A stretch of DNA of 64,000 nucleotides, taken from contig NZ_CAJGYT010000001.1 in assembly GCF_904846035.1 (NCBI RefSeq), positions 1,240,001 through 1,304,000 on the forward strand, written 5' to 3'. Below the pieces are notes generated by a model that was not told the origin of the DNA, did no database searches, and saw only the letters and a program-made list of their open reading frames with translations. Made by a program: the position numbers and the translations under genes. This DNA is from Psychrobacter aestuarii (GTDB lineage: Bacteria; Pseudomonadota; Gammaproteobacteria; Pseudomonadales; Moraxellaceae). This document shows positions 25,644 through 35,514 of this stretch, piece after piece; positions within the stretch are counted from its first letter, which is position 1, and each line of letters starts with the position of its first letter.

Positions 25644-25726
25644 ATGGCATCCTTTTTAAGAATTTAGAGATTAGAATCAATTTTTTATTAAAATCGAAAT
25701 CAAAGACATATATTAGCTCTAAACAC

Positions 25727-25759
25727 AAAAAAAGGTGAGCATTACGCCCACCTTTTTTT
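25727..25759 (-). terminator. Terminator after purL
   Basis: An 11-bp perfect stem (25727-25737 with 25749-25759) with A and T runs at both sides, 28 bp past the purL stop. It can act bidirectionally and marks the border of the AT-rich patch. Confidence 0.8.
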
Positions 25760-25786
25760 ATTACTCAATCACTGTATACGCTTAGC

Positions 25787-28700
25787 TTAGCGCAGCCATG
25801 CACGCGCATTGCGGAACATACGCATCCACGCGCCGTCGTTGTCCCACTCTTGTGGTTTCCAGCTGTGGTTGTAGGCGCGTAGGTTACGCTCAGGGTGCGG
25901 CATCATGATGGTCACGCGACCGTCGGTGCTACACAGACCTGTGACCCCGCCGATAGAGCCGTTCGGGTTCAGCGGGTAGGTCTCGGTTGGGCGACCTTGG
26001 CTGTCCACATAGCGCATCGCCAGCTGACCGTGTTTTTCCATACCGTCGATGTCGGTGGCGTTTAGCGTGGCGTAGCCTTCACCATGCGCGACCGCAATCG
26101 GTAGGATGCTGTCTTGCATGCCTTTGAGCAAGATAGACTTGGTGCGCTCAATCTTGACGTTGACCGTACGCCCTTCAAAGCGCGCTGACTTATTAGCAAT
26201 AAAGCGTGGGAAGTTGTCCGCGCCAGGAATGAGGTCTTTTAACTGCGACATCATCTGACAGCCATTACACACGCCAAGGCTAAAGGTTTCAGGACGGGCA
26301 AAGAAGCGCACAAATTGCATGCGCAGCTCGTCATGGAACAGGATAGAGTTCGCCCAGCCTGAGCCTGCGCCCAGCACGTCACCGTAACTAAAGCCACCAC
26401 AGGCGACCAAGCCATCAAAGTCGCGTAGGTTGACGCGTCCTTTGAGTAGGTCGCTCATGTGTACATCGACGGCTTCAAAGCCCGCTTGGGTAAAGCCTGC
26501 TGCCATCTCTAGCTGACCGTTGACGCCCTGCTCGCGCAAGATGGCGACCTTTGGACGGCTGGTGCGGCTGTTGAGGTACGGCGCTTCGATGGCTTTATCC
26601 AGCTCAAAGTTCGGCGCGGCAATCAGACCTTGATGGCTCATATCACCGATTAGGTCAAACTCTTGCTGCACGCTCTCTGGGTTGTCACGGCGGCGGGCAA
26701 TCTCGTAGCTGACCTGCGTCCACGCTTGCTGTAGCTCACTGCGCGCAAAGTCTAGCGCGGCGTCGCCTTGATGCGTTGGCGTCTCGATGATCAGGCGGTC
26801 ACCTTCACAGCTGTGACCGATGAGGCTCAGCATATCGGTGACGTTGTGCTTATCCGCAAGGGCGGTCACAGCGTCAATATTTTCAGGCAAGACCTGAATG
26901 ACCGCGCCCAGCTCTTCACTGAACAGCTGACCGAGCAAGTTATCATCAGTCAATGACAGTTTGATGCCCTGACGGCTGGTGAATTGCATTTCGGCGACAC
27001 TTGCCAGCAAGCCACCATCACCGATGTCGTGATAGGCGCTGATAACGCCTTGTGCATTACCCGCTTGGATAAAGTTAAAGAAGTTCACAAGGTCGCTTGC
27101 GTCCGCCAAGTCTGGGCAGTCGTTACCAAGCTGGCTCATGGTTTGCGCGAGTATTGAGCCGCCAAGGCGCAGCTGACCTTTTGATAAATCAAGGCGGTAT
27201 AGCGCGCTGTCACCGTTGACCAGCTCAGGCGTGAGCGTGCGGCTCACGTCACTGACAGGAGCAAAGGCGGTGATAACAAGACTCATCGGTGAGACGACCG
27301 ATTTGTCACCCGCGTCATCGCTCCAGTTGGCACGCATGGATAGCGAGTCTTTACCGACAGGAATGGCGATGCCAAGTGCTGGGCACAGCTCTTCGCCGAT
27401 GGCGTGTACCGCGTCAAACAGTGCCGCGTCCTCAGCATCATCGCCACAGGCTGCCATCCAGTTTGCCGACATGGTGATGTCAGACAGCTGGCGGATAGAC
27501 GCGCCTGCGATGTTGGTGATGGCTTCACCGACCGCGAGGCGTGCCGAGGCTTTTGGGCTGATTAGGGCAACAGGTGTACGCTCGCCCACGCTCATCGCTT
27601 CACCTGTCATTGGCTGACCGTCTAGACCAAGCAGCGCTGATGCAGTTACCGCGCAGTCCGCAACAGGCACTTGATAGCGACCGACATACTGATCGCGCAC
27701 TACCATACCTGTGATTGAGCGGTCGCCAATGCTGATTAAGAAAGACTTGCTGGCGACAGTTGGGTGACGCAATACGTCAGTGACGGCGGTTTTGATATCG
27801 ACATTTGATAGATCAAGCGCAGGATGGCTGCTCTCTTCGCGGCTAAAGCTGCGCTGCATCTTCGGTGTGCCGCCGAGCAACACTTGCATCGGCATATCGA
27901 CAGGCTGCTCTGGCAACAATGCGTCATCAACGATCAGCTGACGTACTTCGGTCGCCTCGCCCAAGATGGCGTACGGGCAGCGCTCACGCGCACAGATAGC
28001 GTCGAACTGCTCACGGCTTTGAGGGCGAATCGCCAAGACGTAACGCTCTTGCGCTTCGTTTGACCAGATGGCCATTGGTGACATGCCCGCCTCAAGTGAC
28101 GGCACTTTACGCAAGTTTAGGTGTGCGCCCATTTCGTGGTCGTTGACCAGCTCAGGCATGGCGTTTGACAGACCGCCCGCGCCCACGTCATGGATAGAGA
28201 CGATGGGGTTATTGTCCGCATTGTCGTTGCCGTCTTTGTCCGCGCCAGCCAGTGCCCAGCAGCGATCGATGACTTCTTGACAGCGACGCTCCATCTCAGC
28301 GTTGTCACGCTGTACAGAGGCAAAGTCCAGACCTTCATCCAGCTCACCACTGTCTACCGATGACGCCGCGCCGCCGCCCAAACCGATTTGCATCGCTGGA
28401 CCGCCAAGTACGATGAGTAGATCACCTTCGGCAATGGCGTTCTTTTCAATCAGGTTGCGCTTGATGTTGCCGTAGCCACCTGCCAGCATAATAGGCTTAT
28501 GATAGCCGCGCATTTCGCTGCCGTCTTTTGCCGCTGAGGTGTCGAGTTGGAAGCTGCGGAAATAGCCGCATAGGTTCGGACGACCAAATTCATTTGAGAA
28601 GTTGGCGCTACCCAGTGGCGCTTCGGTCATAATCTCAAGGCTGCTCGCCATACGCTCAGGCTTGCCGTAGTCTTTGGTATTGACCGCGCCTGATTGCTCC

Positions 28701-29776
28701 CATTTTTCTGGCAGCTCTGGGATGTGCAGATGCGAGACGTGGAAGCCTGCCATGCCTGCTTTTGGCTTACCGCCGCGACCTGTCGCGCCTTCGTCACGAA
28801 TCTCACCGCCCGAGCCTGTCGCTGCACCTGCATACGGGGCGATTGCGGTTGGGTGGTTGTGCGTCTCAACCTTCATCAAGATATCGATGTTTTCTTGATG
28901 AAAGCCATACTGATGCGTGGCGTTCACGTCAGTAAAGTCAGTCGGTAGTGGATAAAAACGCAAGCCTTCTGCGCCCTCCATCACCGCCGCGTTGTCTTTA
29001 TAGGCGGACAAGATGCCTTGCGGATTTTTCTGGTGGGTGTTTTTGATCATTTGGAACAATGATTTTGGCTGTACTTCGCCATCGATTGTCCACTGGGCAT
29101 TAAAGATTTTATGACGGCAATGCTCTGAGTTGGCTTGCGCGAACATCATCAGCTCAACGTCTGTTGGATTGCGCTTCAATTCATTAACATAAGCATTCAT
29201 CAGATAGTCGATGTCTTCGCCAGACAGTGCAAAGCCAAACTGAGTGTTTGCAGACTCCAATGCGCTACGACCTTCGCCCATCACGTCAACGTGGTTTAGC
29301 GGCGCAGGCGCATGGTCGTCGAACAGTTTGCTGGTCGCGTCCAAATCGTACATAAGGCTTTGGGTCATGCGGTCAAAGAGCAGCTGTTCGGCGGCGGCAG
29401 GCAGTTGACTTGGCAAGCTGCTGCCCGCTTCGGTGCTCAGTGTATAGACAATCACGCGCTCGATGCGGCTGACGTCAATCTCGCAGTTATTAAAAATATC
29501 GGTCGCTTTACTCGCCCACGGAGAAATCGTACCAAAACGCGGGCTGACGATGACTTGACGCTCGTTGTCGGCAGGCGTACTGATACTGCCCTTTTCAGCA
29601 AGTCCCAACAGATCCAGCGCTTTTTTTTCATCATCACTGCTGAGGGTGGTTGGCAACACATACACTTGCTGCGTGCTAATCTGCGTGATGTTCAGCTCAG
29701 TTTTTTGTTGAAACTGGCTGATGAGCTGCTGCGTCTGAAAATCGGTCAGAAAAGGAAGTCCGGCGATGGTCATCAT
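25787..29776 (-). CDS. purL: Phosphoribosylformylglycinamidine synthase
   Basis: 1,329 residues, the large single-chain PurL of gammaproteobacteria. An N-terminal PurS-like domain is followed by two AIRS-type halves with [33 protein letters not shown] and [19 protein letters not shown], and a C-terminal class I glutamine amidotransferase. The last has [16 protein letters not shown], the nucleophile Cys in [13 protein letters not shown], and a terminal His/Glu segment ([10 protein letters not shown]). It converts FGAR to FGAM in purine synthesis using glutamine and ATP. Two adjacent ATGs (29776, 29773) are possible starts. Monocistronic, with a TATAAT at 29838-29833 upstream. Confidence 0.97.
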   Translation of the reverse strand: MMTIAGLPFLTDFQTQQLISQFQQKTELNITQISTQQVYVLPTTLSSDDEKKALDLLGLAEKGSISTPADNERQVIVSPRFGTISPWASKATDIFNNCEIDVSRIERVIVYTLSTEAGSSLPSQLPAAAEQLLFDRMTQSLMYDLDATSKLFDDHAPAPLNHVDVMGEGRSALESANTQFGFALSGEDIDYLMNAYVNELKRNPTDVELMMFAQANSEHCRHKIFNAQWTIDGEVQPKSLFQMIKNTHQKNPQGILSAYKDNAAVMEGAEGLRFYPLPTDFTDVNATHQYGFHQENIDILMKVETHNHPTAIAPYAGAATGSGGEIRDEGATGRGGKPKAGMAGFHVSHLHIPELPEKWEQSGAVNTKDYGKPERMASSLEIMTEAPLGSANFSNEFGRPNLCGYFRSFQLDTSAAKDGSEMRGYHKPIMLAGGYGNIKRNLIEKNAIAEGDLLIVLGGPAMQIGLGGGAASSVDSGELDEGLDFASVQRDNAEMERRCQEVIDRCWALAGADKDGNDNADNNPIVSIHDVGAGGLSNAMPELVNDHEMGAHLNLRKVPSLEAGMSPMAIWSNEAQERYVLAIRPQSREQFDAICARERCPYAILGEATEVRQLIVDDALLPEQPVDMPMQVLLGGTPKMQRSFSREESSHPALDLSNVDIKTAVTDVLRHPTVASKSFLISIGDRSITGMVVRDQYVGRYQVPVADCAVTASALLGLDGQPMTGEAMSVGERTPVALISPKASARLAVGEAITNIAGASIRQLSDITMSANWMAACGDDAEDAALFDAVHAIGEELCPALGIAIPVGKDSLSMRANWSDDAGDKSVVSPMSLVITAFAPVSDVSRTLTPELVNGDSALYRLDLSKGQLRLGGSILAQTMSQLGNDCPDLADASDLVNFFNFIQAGNAQGVISAYHDIGDGGLLASVAEMQFTSRQGIKLSLTDDNLLGQLFSEELGAVIQVLPENIDAVTALADKHNVTDMLSLIGHSCEGDRLIIETPTHQGDAALDFARSELQQAWTQVSYEIARRRDNPESVQQEFDLIGDMSHQGLIAAPNFELDKAIEAPYLNSRTSRPKVAILREQGVNGQLEMAAGFTQAGFEAVDVHMSDLLKGRVNLRDFDGLVACGGFSYGDVLGAGSGWANSILFHDELRMQFVRFFARPETFSLGVCNGCQMMSQLKDLIPGADNFPRFIANKSARFEGRTVNVKIERTKSILLKGMQDSILPIAVAHGEGYATLNATDIDGMEKHGQLAMRYVDSQGRPTETYPLNPNGSIGGVTGLCSTDGRVTIMMPHPERNLRAYNHSWKPQEWDNDGAWMRMFRNARAWLR

Positions 29777-30211
29777 AAGGCATAATCCGTAAGATCAAGG
29801 CATCACTGCCATGCAAAGTAAATGGTCTGCGCATTATAACAAGAAGCCCACCAAGAAACAGGTGCAAAGCGCCACAAATTCGCGCGACTGCATGATTTTA
29901 GGCACATTTTGGCGGCGGACTGGTGGTTTTGCTCGCTATTTTTTATTTTTTTCCGTATTTTTTTGGCGCTGGCAGCTGCGCATTTATCGCGCTATTTGTT
30001 TGTTTGTTTTGCCTATTTTTGTGGCGCGCCTTTTGCGCGATTCGTTGGATTATTGAACATTTTTTACCAAACTCGCGTAAACCTTACAAACGATAACATC
30101 GTCTTACTGCGCGACTATATAAACCTATCGGTAATGCTGGGTATGCTGTATCCAGTTTATTAAGACACCAATAACAACATAACAATGACTGCAAAATAAG
30201 GATGATCTTTC
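29777..30211. other. Divergent intergenic region purL / stress protein
   Basis: 435 bp. The purL -10 hexamer TATAAT lies on the minus strand at 29838-29833, about 57 bp from the start codon. Two overlapping plus-strand ORFs (29811-30056 and 29909-30163) are T-rich artefacts: they give phenylalanine-rich nonsense and have no ribosome site. I see no RNA gene. Confidence 0.5.
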
Positions 30212-30706
30212 ATGAATAAACAAGAACATATCGACAAGATTCAGGACATTATCAAAGACATTAAATATGCGATGATGACCACACGTACCTTTGAAGACCA
30301 TCTACACGCCTGCCCAATGACGACCTCAGAAACCAGTCTTGGCGCAAAAGAAATTTGGTTCATCGGTGACAAAACCACCGAAACGGTTAAAGACATCCAA
30401 AAACAAGCGCAGGTCAACCTTGCCTATGTCAGCCAAGATGACAAAGACTATGTGTCTATCACGGGTAAAGCCGAATTGGTCGATGACAAAGCAAAACTAG
30501 AAGAGCTATGGTCACCAGTATACAACGCCTTTTTTGAACAAGGTAAAGAAGATGCCAATGTACAGCTGATTAAAGTCGTACCACATGGTGCAGAATATTG
30601 GCTCAGCGGTAGCTCAGTGGTCAACATGTTCAAAATGACCGCCGCCGCCGTACAAGATGGCAAAAAAGCAGACAACCTTGGCGAGAACTATTCAATTGAG
30701 TTTTAA
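30212..30706 (+). CDS. Pyridoxamine 5'-phosphate oxidase-fold stress protein (general stress protein 26 type)
   Basis: 164 residues with the split-barrel FMN-binding fold: MMTTRTFEDHLHACPMTT, LGAKEIWFIGDKTTETVKDIQ, VNLAYVSQDDKDYVSITGKAELVDDK and a C-terminal GEYWL-type segment. Proteins of this group bind FMN or related flavins and are induced by general stress in several bacteria; the substrate is not known. TAAGGA at 30197-30202 supports the start. A strong terminator follows at 30763-30793. Confidence 0.85.
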   Translation: MNKQEHIDKIQDIIKDIKYAMMTTRTFEDHLHACPMTTSETSLGAKEIWFIGDKTTETVKDIQKQAQVNLAYVSQDDKDYVSITGKAELVDDKAKLEELWSPVYNAFFEQGKEDANVQLIKVVPHGAEYWLSGSSVVNMFKMTAAAVQDGKKADNLGENYSIEF

Positions 30707-30762
30707 ACCATAACTGAATACGTCAAGCATTAGCTAAGCGTAAAGCACAAGCACAGCTGATA

Positions 30763-30793
30763 AAAAAGCCCGCGATGATAGCGGGCTTTTTTT
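30763..30793 (+). terminator. Terminator after the stress-protein gene
   Basis: AAAGCCCGC and GCGGGCTTT arms around GATGATA, followed by further T. Strong and symmetrical. Confidence 0.85.
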
Positions 30794-30831
30794 GTGGCCA
30801 TCATTGATTATCAATCAAATCGCACCCGTAA

Positions 30832-30866
30832 AAAAAAGCCAATCGTTTATCGCGATTGGCTTTTTT
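30832..30866 (-). terminator. Terminator after pgsA
   Basis: A 14-bp perfect stem (30832-30845 with 30853-30866) with A and T runs at either side, 37 bp beyond the pgsA stop codon. Bidirectional in form. Confidence 0.8.
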
Positions 30867-30902
30867 ATTGTTTGTTTATTAGCGGCATTTATTGACAGGT
30901 TT

Positions 30903-31571
30903 TTATTCACTACCGCTTTGCTTCAGATACGGCCACGCTGCTTTTAGATAAATCATCATCGACCATAGCGTCAGTATCACCGCTGCGACCATCAGCAGAT
31001 AGCCGACCAGCTCCAGCGACTCCCAATTTAATAAGAGTACCGTAATGGCAATCATCTGAAAGGTGGTTTTGAGCTTGCCGACATACGACACCGCCACACT
31101 GGTGCGGTTACCCAGCTCCGCCATCCATTCGCGCAGCGCCGAGACGGCAATCTCACGCGAGATAATCACAATCGCAGCAATCGCCATAATGATGTTCGGG
31201 TGCCACTGCACTAAAATAATCAGCGCGGCGGCGACCATCAACTTGTCGGCGACAGGATCAAGAAAACGCCCAAACGCTGAGGTGATGTTCATCTTACGCG
31301 CCAAGTAACCGTCCAGCCAATCGGTCACTGCCGCGAGTACAAACACCAAAGTCAGCAGCACATGACGCAACAGACTGTCGCTAAACTCGTTCATACCCAC
31401 GCGGGCGATGACATTGTCAGGAATCAGCGGCATGCCGATACCGAGTGCGGGCGGCCAGTACGCAATCGCAATGAACAGCGGTATCATCAAGATACGCGCG
31501 ATGGTCAGATTGTTCGGCAAATTAAAGATGCTTTGCGCGTTTTGGGTACTGGGGCGTGAGCGCTCGGTCAT
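30903..31571 (-). CDS. pgsA: CDP-diacylglycerol-glycerol-3-phosphate 3-phosphatidyltransferase
   Basis: 222 residues. The CDP-alcohol phosphotransferase signature is complete (DWLDGYLARKMNITSAFGRFLDPVADKL, residues about 85-112), with the paired Asp residues that bind metal and CDP. Five to six membrane helices are evident, and NLPNNLTIARILMIPLF at the N-terminus is typical of PgsA. It makes phosphatidylglycerol phosphate for membrane synthesis. The N-terminal 15 residues are polar and unremarkable. It stands alone on the minus strand; uvrC, a common neighbour in other species, is not here. Confidence 0.93.
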   Translation of the reverse strand: MTERSRPSTQNAQSIFNLPNNLTIARILMIPLFIAIAYWPPALGIGMPLIPDNVIARVGMNEFSDSLLRHVLLTLVFVLAAVTDWLDGYLARKMNITSAFGRFLDPVADKLMVAAALIILVQWHPNIIMAIAAIVIISREIAVSALREWMAELGNRTSVAVSYVGKLKTTFQMIAITVLLLNWESLELVGYLLMVAAVILTLWSMMIYLKAAWPYLKQSGSE

Positions 31572-31761
31572 GGTAACTCATTGTATGATGGTCGTAGTAA
31601 TGGCAAATAGCTTAGCACTTTTCTATCTGAACGTCATGCCATCTGTGGGCATTCGTTGAAACGCTAAAATAAAAATAAAGCGTGCTCGCAAGCGGATACG
31701 ACAGAAGTTGTAAGTAAAAATGACAAGCGCTTGATTTTACAGCGATTAGCGGCATTATGGT

Positions 31762-31839
31762 AAGTAAGGCAAAGGGACAACAAAACCAATGTGTCACACT
31801 TTCCTCAGCCCGCAGCTCCTCCTCTGCGGGCTTTTTTTT
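31762..31839 (+). ncRNA. Candidate small RNA ending in an anti-Shine-Dalgarno loop terminator
   Basis: A GC-rich perfect 9-bp stem, AGCCCGCAG (31807-31815) with CTGCGGGCT (31824-31832), is followed by a run of eight T (31832-31839). The 8-nt loop is CTCCTCCT (31816-31823). No plus-strand gene lies upstream since the stress-protein terminator at 30.8 kb. Weak promoter-like hexamers lie at 31731-31736 (TTGATT) and 31753-31758 (CATTAT, 16 bp spacing), which would give an RNA of about 75 nt. The hairpin and U tract fit an Hfq-dependent small RNA. Boundaries and transcription are inferred. Confidence 0.35.
31807..31839 (+). terminator. Orphan Rho-independent terminator, plus strand
   Basis: Perfect 9-bp GC-rich stem, loop CTCCTCCT and eight T. 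On the minus strand no T tract follows the stem, so it does not suit the flanking minus-strand genes. Confidence 0.75.
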
Positions 31840-31884
31840 GTCCGCTTATCGCCGATTGCGCATGCCTGCCAGCATAACAGCCAT

Positions 31885-33003
31885 TTATGATGGCTGTATG
31901 ACGCGGGTGACACTCGCTTGTGCCATCTGATAGCAAGCCTCAATACTGCCCGCCCCGCACCAGTCGCCTGTCACTAGCCAGCGCTTTTGTACGTCCATTA
32001 ACGGCACGGGCGTCAGTGGGTTGTCGGTGGTTGCCGCATAGCGCCAGCGGTGCATATCAATATGTGTGGGCGCTGTCTCGGCATCCCAGCCAAGTACATC
32101 TTGCACCGCTTTAATGAGGCTTGCCCGCACCACATCTTGCGCCTCATCCACATGCGCCTCAGACCATGCATTGTCCGCATGAATGGTGACGCTCGGCAGC
32201 AGATGACCATGCTCAGGCTTGTCATGCTCAATAAATATTTTGTCCAAAATACCATCGGCGATGGACAATACCGACCATTGGCGTGTTTTGTCTTGCAGGC
32301 GTGCTGGCAGATGCGCTTTGTCTTGCCAGCCGAGCATCAGGGTATAGCATGCCTGCATGGTAGGTGCTGATATCTTATCTTTTGCCGCAAAGCTTGTGTC
32401 TGCAAACAATTCTGCCGCCTGCACATTGGGCGCGGTGCAAATGACCCAGTCAAACATGCCCACGCTATTGCCCGCCTCGTCATACAGCTCGGTGCGCGGT
32501 GTCTTGCCCTGCTGGTTTACAGCGCTGTCGGTCAACGGCGCAATGCGCGTCTTAAACTGAATCTCGGTATGCGTCAAGCGCTCGGCAATGGCGCGTCCCC
32601 AGCTGGTCATTTTTGGGCTGCTAATATAACACGGGTGTTTTGGCGTATCGATGCTGCTATCCGCCAGTATCTCAGCGTGTCCTGATTGGATGTGCGCGAT
32701 ACGACTTTGCCATGGCACCAAAGTATTGGCATCAATAAAGGGCGCAATAAAGTGTTTAAAGTCGTCCGATTTGGCACTAAAACTTTGTACCCCCATCGCC
32801 CATTGCCACTCTTCTGCGCTGTCCGTTTGCGGTTTGCGGTAGCGGGTCGCCATGCGCCCAACGCCGCGTGATTTTTCAAAGATGGTGATACCAAGCTTTT
32901 GCTTGTTTTCGGTTGCCCAGTCACGCTCCAGCAACGCGGCGGTAATCAGCCCTGTTAAGCCACCACCGATAATGGCGATGCGCGTGGTGTCTGTATCCGT
33001 CAT
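31885..33003 (-). CDS. FAD-dependent amine oxidase-like protein (bacterial renalase type)
   Basis: 372 residues. A dinucleotide-binding motif near the N-terminus (IAIIGGGLTGLITAALLERD) is followed by IFEKSRGVGRMATRYRK, the signature of the renalase-like branch of flavin amine oxidases, and the C-terminal FAD segment WLVTGDWCGAGSIEACYQM. Bacterial renalases oxidise wrong isomers of dihydronicotinamide; whether this one does is inferred. The signature usually has two Gly (GVGGRMATRR); here one is missing (GVGRMATRY), a small departure. Monocistronic on the minus strand, 164 bp downstream of acs. Confidence 0.82.
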   Translation of the reverse strand: MTDTDTTRIAIIGGGLTGLITAALLERDWATENKQKLGITIFEKSRGVGRMATRYRKPQTDSAEEWQWAMGVQSFSAKSDDFKHFIAPFIDANTLVPWQSRIAHIQSGHAEILADSSIDTPKHPCYISSPKMTSWGRAIAERLTHTEIQFKTRIAPLTDSAVNQQGKTPRTELYDEAGNSVGMFDWVICTAPNVQAAELFADTSFAAKDKISAPTMQACYTLMLGWQDKAHLPARLQDKTRQWSVLSIADGILDKIFIEHDKPEHGHLLPSVTIHADNAWSEAHVDEAQDVVRASLIKAVQDVLGWDAETAPTHIDMHRWRYAATTDNPLTPVPLMDVQKRWLVTGDWCGAGSIEACYQMAQASVTRVIQPS

Positions 33004-33065
33004 GGTCTGTGCCCTTATTCTTTGTTTATGCTGCCATAAAAGTATGATTTAAAAACTCAAAAAAC

Positions 33066-33100
33066 AAAAAGCCATGCTATCTGACGATGCATGGCTTTTT
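33066..33100 (-). terminator. Terminator after acs
   Basis: AAAAAGCCATGC (33066-33077) pairs with GCATGGCTTTTT (33089-33100). The minus-strand tail is T-rich, about 70 bp after the acs stop. Confidence 0.75.
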
Positions 33101-33167
33101 ATTGGTTTATGGTGCGTAAATTGTCACCGTTTTGGCGATTTGTTTACGCTTGGGTGGGGACGCGGCG

Positions 33168-35135
33168 CTATGCCTTTTGCGCACGCTCTTTTTTGACCAC
33201 ATCAATGAGGGTTTCGACCACATCACTGTCTGATAGCGTGGACAAATCACCGAGCTGATCGTCTTGACCTGCGGCAAGCTTGCGCAAGATGCGGCGCATG
33301 ATTTTGCCTGAGCGCGTCTTGGGCAAAGCATCGACGATATGAATGGCGTCCAGACCCGCAATCGGACCAATCTCAGTACGCACATGACGATTGAGCGCGG
33401 CGCGTAGGTTTTCGCTGTCGTTCTCGCCTGATTTTAGGATAATAAAGGCACAGATGCCCTCACCGCGGATGGGGTGCGGCATACCCACGATGGCAGCTTC
33501 TGCGGTTGAAGGGTGTGCGACCAAGGCGCTTTCAATCTCGGCGGTGCCAAGGCGGTGACCTGAGACGTTCAACACGTCATCGACGCGTCCTGTAATCCAG
33601 TAGTGCCCGTCTTCATCACGCTGCGCGCCATCACCTGTGAAGTAATGCCCTTTATAAGTACTAAAATACGTCTCTAAAAAGCGCTGATGGTTGCCATAAA
33701 TGGTGCGCATCTGACCAGGCCAGCTGTCACTGATGACCAGATTGCCTTCGGTTGCGCCATCTAAAATCACGCCTTTGTCATCTACCAAGTTGGGCTGGAT
33801 GCCGTACATGGGGTTCATCGCTGCGCCTGGCTTTAAATCGACGGTATTCGGAATCGGTGCCATCAAGATACCGCCTGTCTCGGTCTGCCACCACGTATCG
33901 ACGATGGGACAGCGCGAGTTACCGACGACGTGGTAGTACCAATCCCACGCTTCAGGGTTGATCGGCTCGCCCACACTGCCGAGCAGACGCAGGCTGTTAC
34001 GCGCAGATTCGCGGACAAAGGCATCGCCCTCTTTCATCATCGCGCGAATGGCAGTCGGTGCGGTGTATAAGATGCTGACATCATGCTTGTCAATGATGTT
34101 GCCCACACGCGCCCATGTTGGGTACTCAGGCACGCCCTCGAACATCACGGTGGTGGTACCGTTCGCAAGCGGTGCATAGGTGGAGTAAGTATGCCCTGTA
34201 ATCCAGCCGACATCGGCGGTACACCAGTAGACGTCATTGTCTTTGACATCAAAGACATCGCGGAAGGTCGAGAGCGCATAGGTGATATAGCCGCCCGTGG
34301 TGTGCAGCACGCCTTTTGGCTTGCCTGTCGAGCCTGAGGTGTAGAGCAAGAACAAGGGGTCTTCGGCGTTCATTGGCTCAGGCTCGCACACTTCATTTTG
34401 CCCATCGACCAGTGAGTGATACCATGCATCACGGCGACCACTCATGGGGATAGAAGTACCCGTGCGGTGGACGACGATGACTTTTTGTACGCAGTCTGTG
34501 CCTTCAACATCCAGCGCACGGTCGACGTTCATTTTAAGGGGCGTGCGTTTGCCGCCGCGCAAACCTTCATCAGCGGTGATAATCAGTTTTGATTGGCTGT
34601 CCACGATACGGTTGGCAAGGCTGTCAGCTGAAAAACCGCCAAAGACCACCGAATGCACCGCACCGATACGCGCACAAGCGAGCATAGAAATCATCGCTTC
34701 TGGTATCATAGGCATATAAAGGGTGACGCGGTCGCCTTTGGTGATGCCAAGTTTACGCATGGCATTGCCCAAACGGCAGACTTCTGCGTGCAGCTCTTTA
34801 AAGGAGATAATCTTGTGCTGTGAAGGGTGGTCACCCTCCCAGATGATGGCAGGTTTTAGTGGTTGGGTTTCGACGTGACGGTCAAGACAGTTGACGGAGA
34901 TGTTTAGCACGCCGTCTTCAAACCACTTGATGCGAAAGTCTTCTAAGTCGTAGCTGACGTTGCTGATGATGGTCGGTTCTTTTATCCAATCAATCAGCTT
35001 GGCGCGTTCACCCCAAAAGGCATCTTTATCTTCAGTGCTGCCAACCGATTTGGCGTACTGTTCTTGGTATTTTTCGGGTGTGGTGTTTGCCGCTTGCGCA
35101 AACGCTTCGGTAACAGCGAACGTCTTTTGTGTCAT
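33168..35135 (-). CDS. acs: Acetyl-CoA synthetase (AMP-forming)
   Basis: 655 residues. Adenylate-forming motifs are present: [21 protein letters not shown] (P-loop-like A3), [19 protein letters not shown], and near the C-terminus [17 protein letters not shown], whose Lys is the catalytic and acetylation-regulated residue. It activates acetate to acetyl-CoA at low concentration and complements ackA-pta at 14.8-18.3 kb. The ATG at 35135 is chosen since AAGGA lies 8 nt upstream; a TTG at 35141 is in frame. A dyad ATAAGGA-CGT-TCCTTAT lies in the leader at 35226-35242. Confidence 0.97.
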   Translation of the reverse strand: MTQKTFAVTEAFAQAANTTPEKYQEQYAKSVGSTEDKDAFWGERAKLIDWIKEPTIISNVSYDLEDFRIKWFEDGVLNISVNCLDRHVETQPLKPAIIWEGDHPSQHKIISFKELHAEVCRLGNAMRKLGITKGDRVTLYMPMIPEAMISMLACARIGAVHSVVFGGFSADSLANRIVDSQSKLIITADEGLRGGKRTPLKMNVDRALDVEGTDCVQKVIVVHRTGTSIPMSGRRDAWYHSLVDGQNEVCEPEPMNAEDPLFLLYTSGSTGKPKGVLHTTGGYITYALSTFRDVFDVKDNDVYWCTADVGWITGHTYSTYAPLANGTTTVMFEGVPEYPTWARVGNIIDKHDVSILYTAPTAIRAMMKEGDAFVRESARNSLRLLGSVGEPINPEAWDWYYHVVGNSRCPIVDTWWQTETGGILMAPIPNTVDLKPGAAMNPMYGIQPNLVDDKGVILDGATEGNLVISDSWPGQMRTIYGNHQRFLETYFSTYKGHYFTGDGAQRDEDGHYWITGRVDDVLNVSGHRLGTAEIESALVAHPSTAEAAIVGMPHPIRGEGICAFIILKSGENDSENLRAALNRHVRTEIGPIAGLDAIHIVDALPKTRSGKIMRRILRKLAAGQDDQLGDLSTLSDSDVVETLIDVVKKERAQKA

Positions 35136-35514
35136 GTTCAAATTCCTTTTTGATTATCATTATAAATACCGGATGACGCGCACCTCGGTGAGTCGTACAA
35201 AAAAAAGCAGACACATGGCTTGGCGATAAGGACGTTCCTTATGTCCCGCTATCGCTCGGTCAGTAGTGCCTCAACTATAGTTTGACAAATAAGCGTGGGC
35301 GATGCAAGGCGCGATACAATTATCCTATCTTATCGCTCGTATTGCTGTAAAACCAGTAAATACAAGGGCTTGCGCGGGTAATGCCTGATATTATTTTTAG
35401 CCAACTTTTCCTAAATACTTGCTATATATAGGGAATTGTACAAAATGACGCGCGCGTACACGGCGCGTGATAATCGTTATTTTTTGACAAAATCATCACT
35501 GGATAGGTAATTTT
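35136..35514. other. Divergent intergenic region acs / BaiN-like gene
   Basis: 379 bp. Contains the dyad at 35226-35242 in the acs leader and a TATATA stretch near 35422 that may serve the rightward gene. No coding sequence is supported. Confidence 0.45.

Larger units (their letters stand above)
31572..31884. other. Intergenic region with possible small RNA
   Basis: 313 bp between two minus-strand genes. No CDS is supported. It ends in a strong plus-strand terminator (31807-31839) that no annotated plus-strand gene explains. Confidence 0.5.

Noticed and set aside
29811..30163. Two overlapping plus-strand ORFs of 81 and 84 codons in the purL upstream region
   Set aside because: They lie in T-rich DNA that produces Phe/Leu-rich sequence, lack ribosome sites, and overlap each other.
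31612..31797. 61-codon minus-strand ORF between pgsA and the flavoprotein gene
   Set aside because: No ribosome site, arbitrary composition; the interval is better explained as untranslated.
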